A stretch of DNA of 64,000 nt from Dipylidium caninum (Eukaryota > Platyhelminthes > Cestoda > Cyclophyllidea > Dipylidiidae), in the NCBI GenBank assembly GCA_017562135.1, contig QEYB01001296.1, forward strand, positions 372,001 to 436,000, given 5' to 3'. Shown here one piece after another: positions 10,312 through 22,700 of this stretch. The stretch's first letter is position 1. Every line of letters starts with the position of its first letter. The notes under the pieces were generated by a model. It saw nothing but the letters and a program-made list of their open reading frames with translations, searched no databases and was not told the origin of the DNA. Both the position numbers and the translations under genes were made by a program.

Positions 10312-13149
10312 CAGCCCGAGGGTGACTCTTCCTTATATGTCGTCAAGAGAGGTGGGTTTGGTTTTGTGTTTACGGCCTCCTTAGACGGTAAACATGAGAG
10401 TATATGTTGCGAGAAGATTTCAATTAGGTTACGCCGCCTCTGTTACGGTCTCCATGAGGAATTCATCGATATCGTAAGTTACTTTTATTGTATGTATAGC
10501 TGCCTGAGATGCATACTAATTTCCCGTGCTCAAACAGGATCTAATTACGGACAAGGTAGTGGAGGGTTTATTCGCCGGCGTCTCTACTTCGCAGCTGGAT
10601 GCACTAGCCGCTGAAATTTGTGCAAGTCTCACAACCAAACATTATGATCACGGCATTCTCGCTGCTCGTGTATTTGTGTCAAATCTGCACAAGGAAACTC
10701 CGTCTAAGTTCTCAAGTGTGATGGAAGATCTTTATAATTACTTCAACCCCAATACAAAGAATCCCACACCAATCATTTCCGATGATTTGATAAACATCGT
10801 CAGAAAGTATGGAGACAAAATAGATTCCGCTGTACAAAACCAACGTGACTTTGATTTCAACTATGTTGGTCTTAAGGTGTGGTTCTTTGAAAACTCTTTG
10901 GATTTACCAGATTCTAACGCCTATCTCTTTTAGACTCTAGAGAAATCTTATCTTCTTCGGAAAGATGGGAAGGTTTGGGAGAGGCCTCAACACATGTTCA
11001 TGCGCGTCTCGCTTGGCATTCATGGTGAAGATTTGGATGCTGCTATTGAGACTTATAATCTGATGTCTGAAAAATGGTTCACACACGCGTCACCTACTTT
11101 GTTCAATGCGGGCACTCGTATTCCGCAAATGTCTAGCTGCTTTTTGGTCACTATGAGGGATGACAGCATTGAGGGTATATACGACACTCTCAAGCAATGC
11201 GCCCTGATTTCAAAAAATGCTGGTGGCATCGGTCTCAATGTTCATTGCATCCGCAGTAAGGGTACCTTCATCGCCGGAACCAATGGCGTGTCAAACGGTC
11301 TTGTGCCCATGCTTCGGGTTTTCAACTCAACTGCTCGTTATGTCGATCAGGGAGGCAACAAGAGACCAGGCGCTATCTGTGTCTACGTAGAGCCGTGGCA
11401 CCCCGATGTTTTGCAGTTTGTAGAATTGCGTAAGAATACTGGTGTGCTGAGGAAATTCGTGCAAGGGATCTCTTTCTTGCTCTTTGGATCCCTGATCTAT
11501 TCATGAAACGGGTCGAAGCGGGTGGATTATGGACCTTTATGGACCCGCATGAGTGTCCTGGTCTTGCCGACTGTTGGGGAGATGAATTTGATGCCCTCTA
11601 CGTGAAATACGAATCAGAGGGTAGAGGTCGCAGGACTTTGCCCGCTCAGGAAGTTTGGTAATTCTAGATTTTTGTACAATTTTACCCCTCGTGTATGTCC
11701 TGACCTTAATCATGTTACAGGTATTCTATCATTGAGAATCAAATTGAAACAGGCAATCCATTCATGCTTTACAAGGATTCCTGTAATCGCAGATCGAATC
11801 ATCAACATTTAGGCACTATTAAGTGCTCAAACCTATGCACGGAGATTATCGAATACAGTTCACCTACTGAAACGGCCGTCTGTAATCTGGCTTCCATATC
11901 ACTTCCGACCTTCGTCGATAAAAAACTAAGAACTTTTGATTACCTCAAATTACAGTATGTGACTGAAGTCGTGACGCGGAATCTTAATAAAATAATTGAT
12001 AAAAATTTCTATCCCTTTGAAGAGGTATGCTCGTGTTGGCATTGACTTGAACTCCCTTCGGATGTTCTTTTGCGAATCACTTGCCTATTTTAGGCTCGTC
12101 GGTCGAACATGCGTCATCGTCCACTTGGTATCGGGGTGCAGGGCCTCAGCGACACCTTCGTCCTAATGCGTTACCCCTTTGATAGTCCGGAAGCGAAAAT
12201 GTTAAATAAGCGTATTTTCGAAACGATATACTTTTCTGCTTTAAATGCCTCATGCGAACTTGCAGAAAAGTATGGTCACTTCGAATCTTATCCAGGATGC
12301 CCCGTAAGTCAAGGTATTCTCCAACCCGACATGTGGAATGTGGATACTGAAGAGTTATCGAGAATTTCAGGCCTTGACTGGGCTGGCCTTCGCCGTCGAA
12401 TCCGAGAGTATGTTTCTGCATCATTGTGTAGACTCCTCTAGAACACCTCATTCCTGCTCATTTGATATGTTTATAGGTTTGGAGTCCGAAACAGTCTCTT
12501 AATTGCTCCTATGCCAACAGCCTCAACATCGCAAATCCTTGGTAATACTGAATCGACAGAACCAGTGACGAGCAACGTGTTCACTCGTCGCGTGCTTTCA
12601 GGTGACTTCCAGATTGTCAACTCTCACATGCTGCATGATCTCATTGACCTCGGTATTTGGTCGGAAGACCTAAAAACAGCAATAATATCAAATCAAGGAT
12701 CGATTCAAGACATTGATGGAATTCCAGAACACATTAAAGCACTATACAAAACAGTTTGGGAAATACCTCAGAAAAAGATAATCGACTTGGCAGCGGATCG
12801 TGCTCCCTTTATTGATCAGAGTCAATCGCTTAACTTGTACCTGAAGGAGCCCAATTATGGGAAAGTCACGAGCATGCACTTCTACGCCTGGAAGCGTGGG
12901 CTCAAGACGGGTATGTATTATCTCCGCACCAGACCCGCCGCCGATCCCATCAAGTTTACTGTAAACAACAAAGAAGTAAGCGTAATTTTGGCTGCTGGTT
13001 TCGGCACGTCCGTTTCTCTCAACGATAAAGAAAATCGGGGTGAAGAGGTGGAGGAAATAAAATTGGTGAAAAAAACATACAAGAAGAACTTGGAGGCTAT
13101 CGCATGCTCTGTTAAAAACTCGGGCGCTTGTGTCAACTGCTCCGGATAA
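10312..13149 (+). CDS. RRM1: Ribonucleoside-diphosphate reductase large subunit (class Ia R1)
   Basis: Cytosolic enzyme that reduces ribonucleoside diphosphates to deoxy forms together with the R2 subunit. Exons: 10312-10351, 10385-10473, 10538-10876, 10934-11657, 11721-12024, 12094-12407, 12477-13149, giving about 826 residues. ATP-cone start YVVKRDGKH is completed by removing a 33-nt intron. Active-site cysteines are seen in [13 protein letters not shown] and, 15 residues on, AVCNLAS; the radical-path tyrosines are in MYYLRTRPA and the C-terminal redox pair in CVNCSG. Two oddities. No in-frame ATG exists upstream: the frame has a stop at 10279-10281 and the 40-nt first exon has no Met. Exon 4 carries 2 extra bases near 11441-11446 (GGTGTGCT), which break the frame between KNTG and EEIRARDLF. 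Everything after is intact, so a sequence or assembly error is more likely than a pseudogene. Confidence 0.93.
10352..10384 (+). other. 33-nt stop-free mini-intron in RRM1
   Basis: Donor gtgggt, acceptor ccttag. Excision gives the conserved VVKRDGKH (G+AC = Asp). Same length and same donor hexamer as the SART1 intron at 9432-9464, and again a multiple of three without an in-frame stop. Confidence 0.85.
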
Positions 13150-13299
13150 ATCTCATATTTTGTATATGAAGCTTTTTTAATGTTCCGTCAAATGACTTTC
13201 CTCCCTCATAAATGTAACAATCAGAAAAACACGAATGCGTGCTCGTTGTCATTGTAATATTAGTGTACTTTGGGGTTTCATGGAGATTTATTTTTCTGT

Positions 13300-13305
13300 A
13301 ATAAA
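13300..13305 (+). terminator. AATAAA polyadenylation signal, probably RRM1
   Basis: First good AATAAA after the RRM1 stop, about 150 nt downstream, in AT-rich sequence. Use is inferred from position only. Confidence 0.45.
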
Positions 13306-14645
13306 CCATACCTAAATGTGTTTTGTGCGTGGTTTCTCATTTCCCCAATTTGCTGGTCGCTCTCTTGGAAGATTTCTGAAGCAATCTCGCCTTCAACAAT
13401 TTACCTGGTGGTATGTTGGGTGAGATGCCTTTTCTGCGATGGCGGGGAGGCCTCGGGGAGATTGAGTTCGTTATTGCGCCGTACGCAGCGCGGCGTGTCC
13501 GAGCGTCACTCGTATCTACTCGGACTGTCAGCTTGGGATTTGTTGCATTGAGGGAATTGGGAGGACTGCCTCTCGGGTCTTGGGTATAGTTACCAGAGCA
13601 GAGGTTGCGGGAGCTTAGCGCGCCTCGACTCGTAGTCTGTACAGCATTAGGGGTGGAACTCTGTTGAGCCGGTGTGGGGAATTTTTCTTAACGGCAGTAT
13701 TACTGCGTCATAGGCTTTGATTTCGCCGGTCTTGAGTCGTGATAGCTGAGCGTACTATTAGATCTGATCATTCATCGGGGCGGATAGCCACGGCGAATTG
13801 GGCCTCCAGTGTCTCATCTGTGGCGTCTCCACTGCTGACCGAAGCAGGCGAGACGGGGACTGCGATGACCACCGGAATCCGTGTTTTCCCTTCTGTTGAC
13901 TTGGACTTGTAACTTTGATGGGCAGGGTGACGCGTCGCCTTTTGTAGCGAAGCCTAAAATCGCGACCGGCCTTAATAATGTCCTCAGCTTAGAACAGACA
14001 CGATGTTAGATCCCCCGTGTTCAAATGACGCAAAATTCAGGTAGCTAAGGTCACCCTCATTCCTTGTTGCCTTGGCCACTTAGCAAAACCTGTCATCTAT
14101 GATTTTGATTCTACTCTGTTTTTAGAACACTGCAATTGAGGCGGGTGTAAGAGCAAATTCCCTCCGTGGAAGTTACGAGGAATTTTTCCGTGGTGTGGTG
14201 GCTCAGACGGCCACTTGAGTTTGTTTATGATGCAGTAACCCCACGGTATCAGAAATTACTCTTGTTTGGACCTTTTCCCCACTGGATCTGTATTTCGTTG
14301 TCATGAGGGATTTAATAGTTTGGAGGTTAAGGCCCATTCCCGTTTAGGGAGGTATGTGTTGACCACAAAATGATGCTTCAAATATGTTGCAATGTAAAAC
14401 AAATTCGGAATACTTATGACGCACTTAAGTAGCCTGCTTTCAAATTTAATTGAAGATTCGGCTGGAAGGGGGTCAAAATCGTCTAACGCAAATGTTATGT
14501 TGATGTGAGCCGCTCAAATGTTATGAGTGAATGTTCGTTCGAGACACAATGAAGTCGTGATTTACGTCTATTCCCTGTTCGTCGATCAGCTGTGGTCAAG
14601 GAGGCGGGAGGAAGCCAGCTTCAATTGGCCATCCGTTGCGTAAAA

Positions 14646-14655
14646 GTGACGTCAC
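14646..14655. promoter_or_regulatory. CRE-like palindrome GTGACGTCAC
   Basis: Perfect 10-bp palindrome containing the full TGACGTCA cAMP-response element, at the edge of the GC-rich patch. A functional role is inference. Confidence 0.35.
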
Positions 14656-14656
14656 A

Positions 14657-14687
14657 ATGATGCGCGAGGCAGTGCCACGCGCATCAT
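14657..14687. repeat. Perfect 10-bp inverted repeat (hairpin), 11-nt loop
   Basis: Left arm ATGATGCGCG at 14657-14666 and right arm CGCGCATCAT at 14678-14687 are exact reverse complements. It lies directly beside the CRE-like palindrome, in GC-rich sequence. Confidence 0.6.
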
Positions 14688-16728
14688 GCCGAGCGCGGGC
14701 GCAGCGGCGTCGACGGGGGGCAGCGCCGAGGCTGCGTTGAAAATCCGTGCGGCAAGGAACTCGGTTCAGCTATCAGCGTAAACCGGGCAGGCGTCGTCGC
14801 CTGCACGCGACAAGTCGTGTTTTATGCTTTACAGTGGGCATTTTCGAAGAGCATTCGTCACTCAGCAAGTGTGTTAACCCACGAGTTGGCGGGATGACTT
14901 GACGGGAAGAGAAGGCAACTGTCGTACTAGAAGTTGGCAGTCCCTTCCTACACCGGGCATGGGAGGCCACTTAAGATTCTCCGTCGAGAAATCACTCCTC
15001 ATCTACCGCGAGCAGTTGTCAAACTATGATGTGTCGGATCTCTCCAAAATGTTGCAAAATAAGTTTTGGTGAATAATATCACCAACCTATATGCCAAGCC
15101 CTAATTGGTATTAATATGAGTGAAGTGCTCAAGGGAGAAAGATGCCAATAAAAAGGGTTTTCATGTCAAATATGCATCACTGTTAACAAAATAACAAAAG
15201 GGCCTCTAATGAGATCAAGGCGACTCAAAGAATCATATTGATAAGGCTGATTATGATAATGCTATGACAATCCTGTATGCTACTTCTTAAACTCTTCTGA
15301 ATTCCTTATAGAATGAGGAGCTGTGGCCAGGCCCATGGTCACCCCGTCCTTTCCTACACCGGTAATTAATCTACTAAGTCATTAAAGAGGTGGTATGATG
15401 TTGCTGGGATGCTGAATTGTACATAACGTGTTGGATTAACACTCGACGCAAATACTAACAAGGCACGGAGTGTCTCATAAATTGATAGTAGTGAAGGCTA
15501 CCTTTTCCGCTTATGCTTTGAAGTTTAACAAGTTTGGCGAATGAGGTATTAGTGGGTACTAGCTTTAGACATGGAGAGTCTGGCTTCTTTATGGTGCCCA
15601 AAACACCTACCATAAGTAGCAGAATTGAAAGGATTGATTTCCTTAAGTGATCCCGTTTCTAATTCAAATGTACACGTATCAGCCATTTGTCAAGTGTATG
15701 CAGGAAAGGGAGAGGGCGTGCCTGTTGTGCCACATCGTAGATGTTGCGTCCTGTGCTGCTCCCAATGTATCCGATAACCACGAATCGCAATCACAACGAA
15801 TCGGGTGTTCGGATCCGAACCAAATATATATGATTTCTACATTCGTAAGCCTTCCTCCATAACATCAAACTAAGTTGGATGTTACCATATGCAATCATTT
15901 AGGAACAAATCATTGATAATTAGTGACATCTGGTCGCGTTGAATACCGCCTTTCAAATGGAAACGTTACAAAAATTGGGGGTCTCAGAGGGCTCTGATAT
16001 ATGTTACAACGGCGTGAGAATCGTTTTGTCAGTATCTTTGTCTCCAGGCTCCTCAGTTCTTTTTCATAACAGCCGCAAAATCCTTTTTACTTATATTAAC
16101 TAGTAGAAGTGGATGAATATTTTGGTCGGCTTTAGAATCCTTTGAGTTCACATATGGAAGCTAAGAGCTCAAATCTCTGGGTGTCTGTCGTCTACAGCAT
16201 TACTTATTTACTATCTAAAAATAAATATAAAAATTTGTCAAACTTAACCATGCAGATAACCATGGTCTACTCTGATTTCGAAACCATTTAGTTGCATGAC
16301 AGAGAACATTAACGCCATGGATGTCCGTGGACAGACCTTATCATCGAGCCAAAGGGCTGCGGCACCTCTACTGCTCGCGAGGCGTTGTCTAGCCTCTTCC
16401 TTGCTGACCCAAGAAGGATAATGAACTTATATGTGAGAACACTATTCACAACACTGAGCAACCCTCTTCAAAATAACAAATTAGAGATGTTAATTTGAAC
16501 ATACGAATTGTGTTGGCAAATACGGAATGAGGCAAAAATCAACAACTTCTTTCACCAAAACCTCCAGATCAGCGTATATTTGCGAATTATTGTACATGTG
16601 TTCGAATTTTTGAGATTCCAGGGTATTCTGGCATCGTGTATGATGCCCTCACTGTTTCAACACTTTAGTCTATTCGCTGCGCTTTTCTGGGATTTGTCTT
16701 AGCCTGCCTTTGTCTTTAGAAGCTGTGC

Positions 16729-19700
16729 ATGCAGAGGTCTATTTTGAGTTTTTTCTCAAAGCTCTCGGATTCAAATGAAAGTAAAACCGGGGGCGTTGGA
16801 CCTTTTTGTGATCTCCAGAATGTAAAACCTTCGTCTGAAGGGCTGGCTGATGCTAATGCAAGTCGATGTGTTCTATTCTATAGCATTAAATGTCAGCTTT
16901 TCGTGCTGGCATATTTGCCACCCTCTAAACCATATTTCCGAAACAAGCATGTTTTTTGGTAATTTTTGCGGCGTGTCCCAATAAATTTATATTCTGCTAA
17001 TATATGCAAGCGAATCACTTTTCGTCTGATTAGATGTCCAGCTACCACACTTCAAGCGTACCTAAATTGTCGTAATTTAAAACATACAGGTGGTCGATGA
17101 CGTAAATGAAAACTGGTCGCCGATAAAACGTCCCAAAAGAAGGCGTCTCATTCTTGATTCGAGCGAGGATGAAAGCGATGATCTCTCGTGTGTGCCATCT
17201 ACTTCCCAGGAAAAATCGGTTACAGCTGTGTATTCATGCACGAACAGGAGTTTTGCCAAAAATCTTACAAATTCGCCAAAATCGTCTTCGTCTCTCAAGA
17301 AGTCATTGGCGTCTGAGAAGAAGAACGCTAGAGAAGCATCAATAAACGATTTATTTGATACTTCCACTACAAACTCGAGCTTTAAAATGAATCCGTTGAA
17401 TGGAAACAAAAGTGGAGTGTGGCCGCACCTTGCTTACGATTTTTTACAACCTAGTCGGATTAAAGATGCGTGCGGACGTCAGCCTAGTCATCCTGATTAC
17501 GATCCAAGAACCCTGTTCGTTCCAGATGACTTCCTTCGGAAGCAGTCTCCAGCTCTACGGCAATGGTGGATTCTAAAATCGCAGAACTTTGATACTCTGT
17601 TATTTTTCAAAATGGGGAAGTTTTATGAGCTTTATCACATGGATGCTGTTATTGCAGTAGATGAGCTCAAGTTATCCTATATGAGAGGTGAATTTGCGCA
17701 TTCTGGATTTCCTGAGATTGCATTTCAGCGAATGGCAGATCGTCTTCTCCATCGTGTAAGGTTGATTTCATGTGTGACGTCTTGTGTAATCTTTATCCCT
17801 CTTACACTTCATGAAATGCCTTTTGATCCCATTTTCACTCCTACTTTTGAGTGTAGCTCTCGCTTGTTGTATAGTATTTAGTACCTTCAGTATTAACGGT
17901 ATTATAAGGCTTTTGTGTTTTGAAATATATATTTTTATTTAGGGTTATAAGGTGGCTCGAGTCGAACAGACTGAGACTCCGGAAAATATGGTTAAACGAA
18001 CAAGTGGCCGTCCAGGTGCAGACAAGGTTGTCCGTCGGGAGATATGCCAAGTTATCACTCCTGGTACTTGGTTTGCTCCTCTGCGAAATGGGATTTCCTC
18101 AGATAGCCCCACTGACACATCTTTTGCAATACTCTCTCACCCTATTACCCAGCCGGAAATGGAAACGGATCTCAGTTTTAATCGTTACCTTTGGTGCTTC
18201 TAGAGGGACACAGTGGCAAAAGATCGGAGACCCTGTTTGGCGTCGCTCTTCTTAAAGCAGCTACTGGAGAAATTATGTTAAGTTTTCTTTTTTGACTAAA
18301 TAACAATTTCTCACAGTTTCTGATGGCCCTTGGAATTTTCTTTAATCTTGTACTTTAAGTTTAACTGTTACTATGGATTGGCGACATGACTGTTCTATAA
18401 ACCCATAGATCCTAACTTCGGCAAAGAAAATGAGTTATCTACTTTATTTTATTTCTTCCTCTTTCTCGAATTCGCCTCTGTTTATTTGGGTTATAACCTT
18501 TTTTCTGACCATTCTTATTAGTAATAGTACTTCATTTTCTAACAGAAATAATACGTTTACTATTTTTGCATCTCTATCTAATTTATTGGCTTTGGGGGCA
18601 TTCCACAGTTGAATTCGCTTTCCCACATCCTAAGGGTGTGGCATATCCTTCATCATTCAGTTCTCGGATAATAGATTATTTACCACCTTCGCAATTTAGA
18701 ATTTTATTTATTAAAGGTGTGCCGTTTAATTTTTATGGACTTTTTTGCTTTATATCTATAGATTGGCCAATTCTCGGACGACATTCACTACTCGCAATTG
18801 TGCACGACTATTGCTCACTTCCCCCCCTCTCAGGTAATTCGTCTTAGTTAGTGATACATTTCATCCTGATCACTCTTTGGCCTCAATCTTAAGATCGGTT
18901 ATTTCTAGTTCAGAGTAGAAAATAACTATTATACGGGGCATCGTGGAGAAGCGTTTTGAAGTGTCAATTACAGAGGCTGTCTGCTAGTTCCCTTCCCTAG
19001 ATTTTCTGTTCTACGTGGGTACCGGCGAAAAGTAGTTAATTTTACATGAACAAAACATGTTTCTACCGATATTTTGGTGTTCTCGATCATGTTCAGATCC
19101 TCTTCGAGCGCGGCAATCTGACCACTAAATTACGGAGGATGCTGAAGGCACGTCTTCCTAATGTGCCGTTTGAGGGTTTGGCGGCGGGTAAACAGTTTCT
19201 CTCGGCCCGCGAAACTATTTGCATGTTGGAGTCGGCCAATTATTTTGCTCTGACTTCGGATCAGAGTTTGTCTACCAGGGATACTTCGTCTTCCTTGTAT
19301 CCGTCTAAGGTCGATTGCTGGCCTGCCGACCTTCTCCGTATGCTCGATCCCGGTACTTTTTGCTCTAATTTGCCTTTTTGTACTGCTCTTTCTCTTTTTT
19401 GATCGGATTTCATTGGTCACTTTACGGGATGATTAATGTTGTGCTACAGTCGTTTAGAACTTATTGCATGTACTAACAAACTGTCTACTTGAAAGTTGTC
19501 AATACTAAACATTGAGCTGCGAGCATTGCTAACTAAATAAATATATATCTTCTCTTAGCCGATGCTCTTGGACGGAGTACACTACCAGAGTACGAGTTGG
19601 CAGTTCGGTGCTTGGGAGCGGTGGTATTTTACTTGCGATACTGCCTCACCGACACGGAGATCCTCTCATTGGGTCTTATTCGGGAGTACCGCCCTCAAAA

Positions 19701-22700
19701 AGTTGCCACATTGTGCGGTTCAAGTAGGCCCTTTTATGAATGGCAAGTTAACATGGTAAGGCACCTCTTAATCTAACTTCTTTAATGAGCTATGAGCTTT
19801 CTCTGAGCTGATACTGGGGACTTCACTCGTGTCGTCCGAATAGTGGTTTTATATGGGCTTATCGGTTTAATTTCTGTGGTACCGTTTGATAAATGATTAG
19901 GGCAAGATAGTTACGAAATTGGGAGAGGCGACCCTCAGGTTCTTAAAATTTCTTGTTTTGCCTATAATCGCAGTCACTAACAGAACTGGGTTGATTTTTT
20001 CGGATCCTGGGGATTTATATGTACGTGTTATGTCTAAAATAATCGTTATTCAAATGTATGCTCTTAATATCAGGTCCTTGACAGCATCACACTGGATAAC
20101 CTTGAGGTTCTGACGAGCAACTTCAATGACACATTAGAAGGTACTCTACTTGGGAGGTTAGACGCGTGTTGTACATCGTTCGGTGAGTATGATTTTATTC
20201 TCTTAGAGATGGTACACAATCTTTGCAGATCTTTTATCTACAAGTGTCATAATTACAAATCTACAATGGGGACATTTTATGCATGGTAACAAACAGCGGG
20301 AAAAAGAAACGTTTTCTTCACGTTGCAGGTCGACGCTTGTTGAGGTTTTGGGTAGTAAACCCGCCTTGCCAGCCCAATGTAATAATCGAACGCCAAGAAG
20401 CCATCCAAGAACTAATGGAATTAAACTCCGAACTGCAGGGTATCCGTGATGTTCTTAGGCGCTTGCCTGACCTGGAAAGGCTCCTTACGAAGTAAGTGAT
20501 TTCACGCTGTTTCTTCTTCGAACGGATAGTTGTTCATATCTTCACCTACCTTCTCCAAGTGTGGGTCTCCTTATTTACTGGTAACGCTTTGCAGCTCGTA
20601 CTGGGATTCTCATGAAAGCTACGATATAAGATCAAAAGTCAGCACAATACGTTATATCTTGTCCCACCCCCCACCCCCGAAAGATATTTCCTGATGCGGT
20701 TCAATAAGTGACAATTAGTTTTGATTCGTTATGTGTGTCTATTGCAAAAACTTTAAATTAAAGTTGTCGGTGCTGATTTTTAAAGAGTCCATATAATGGG
20801 ATGGAACGGTACAAGGCCTGATCATCCGGAATCTCGAGCCATTGTAGTCGATGAGATTACCTACTCAAAGAGGAAAATTATGGATTTTCTTGTCACTCTG
20901 AGCGGGTTCAAATCGGCCATTCAAATCATTAAAGAATTCTCGCGCTTCGGAGTGAAGTACGTTGGCCCAACTTTTTGATACGAATGAATTTGTCATTAGG
21001 TCTTGGCGTGGATTTAGTTTGCTGAATGTTTCTTCGTAATTTTGTAGATCTGAACTCTTGCGTTCGCTTACTTCTCTGAGTGCGAATGGCGGCAGTTTTC
21101 CTGATTACAGCGAGCAACTGACCCTCTTTGATGTATGTCTGTTTGCAGGTTATTCTTAACTACTAAGTATCAGTTTAATTTTTAATCGCAGTCGTTATTT
21201 AGTCTGTTGTTTGCTTTCTACCCGCAATGAGGCGGTAATGACGCCTTTATCGAATGAGACCTCACTTCGTACAACTGACCAATCATAGATCCTCTTTCAT
21301 TTCGTATACTACTTGATTCGGTGGCGCATGTGGCGATGAGGCGCCAAGTTTGTTTCGGCTGGCGAGTTTGTTTAATGCGGAGGAAGTGTTTTTATTTTAT
21401 CGGCAATCTAAACATTAAATTTAGTTCGGATAGTCTACCGGTTTTTAAGGTTGATTTTTACAGATGTTCTAATTTTTTCAATATTCTAAACAGAAATTCG
21501 TATGCTTATTAGCCCTTGGGAATTCCCCTTGAGATCAACAGTTGGTCCTGGCTGTCTTAGACACGTCAGCCAATTCAAGTGGTACGACAGCGTATTACTG
21601 TGTAACTTACCCGTCATTTAAATAAATCACAGCCTTCCACTGTCGCCAGTGGATGCGTTCGTGTGCAACAACTATGGGTTTGATTAATTCATCTTCGGGA
21701 ATTTTTACCCAATTGAAATGAGAAAATTCTCGTAGACTTTTCTCACCAAGTTCTCTCTTTGTAAAAGATGAAGACAATTGTTAATCCGTTGCTCTTATTT
21801 TCTTTTAATTTCAGAAAGCATTTGACCACGAAAAGGCTAAACGTGATGGTTGCATTGCTGTTGAGCCCGGTTTTGACTCAGAATTTGATAAAGCTTGTGA
21901 GGACCTGAAAGTGAGTTGAAATAATTTGATCAAATTCTTCATGTCCTCATTTGAAGAGGATGTTTTAATAGTGATAAACATTCATTTATTCAATCATTAT
22001 TGCAGCTATCATTTCGTCTCTTTACAGAGACCCTCATTATAATTTTCTATCCCCCTCCCCGTTCCCCACCGTCCTCAATTTTAGAGAGCAGAACAGGTTA
22101 TGGAAGACTTTCTGACTGAACAAAGTGACTTACTCGGCTGTCAGGTAAAGTTTTTTTGGTGTCATGACTGATATAAGTGATAAAATTGTAATTAGAGGAC
22201 ATCAGTCATTCCGCTCACTTTCCATTATGAGGCGTGGAATGTTTGTTAATACCCTTAAACGATAAAAAGACATTGATAATTAGCAAAAAATGTATTTTTT
22301 AAAGTGGCTATTCTTGGAGGTCACATAGAAGTCCCTGTCATTTACACCAGCCGCGTTCCCGTCTTTACATTTGTACAACTAGATCCTTTATTGAAACCAG
22401 ATATTCAATGAGTGCCGTATGAGGCTCGATTGTTCCATCAAAAAGATGATTCTGTTACACTGATCGCATTCACAAGCTTAGCGCCCTGAGGATAATGGAA
22501 TTGCGAAAACCAACTTTCTATGGGTTTAGCTCTCATATACGGGAACAGGGAAGAATCGTTTTCAATTGGAGGTTCCAGAGGCGTATATGAGTCGGGTTCC
22601 GAATTTTTGGGAAGCCACAGGGCAGCGCAAGGGCTTTCGACGCTTCCGCCCGCCAGCCCTCATGGAGCTCTTCACACGCGTCGTTAACGCCGAGGACGCC

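Larger units (their letters stand above)
13306..16728. other. Intergenic, 3.4 kb, with one GC-rich patch
   Basis: Between RRM1 and MSH6. No frame carries a recognisable domain. Most is AT-rich; about 14580-14760 is clearly GC-rich and holds a CRE-like palindrome and a hairpin, listed separately. It may hold MSH6 upstream regulatory DNA or an unrecognised non-coding gene. Confidence 0.45.
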
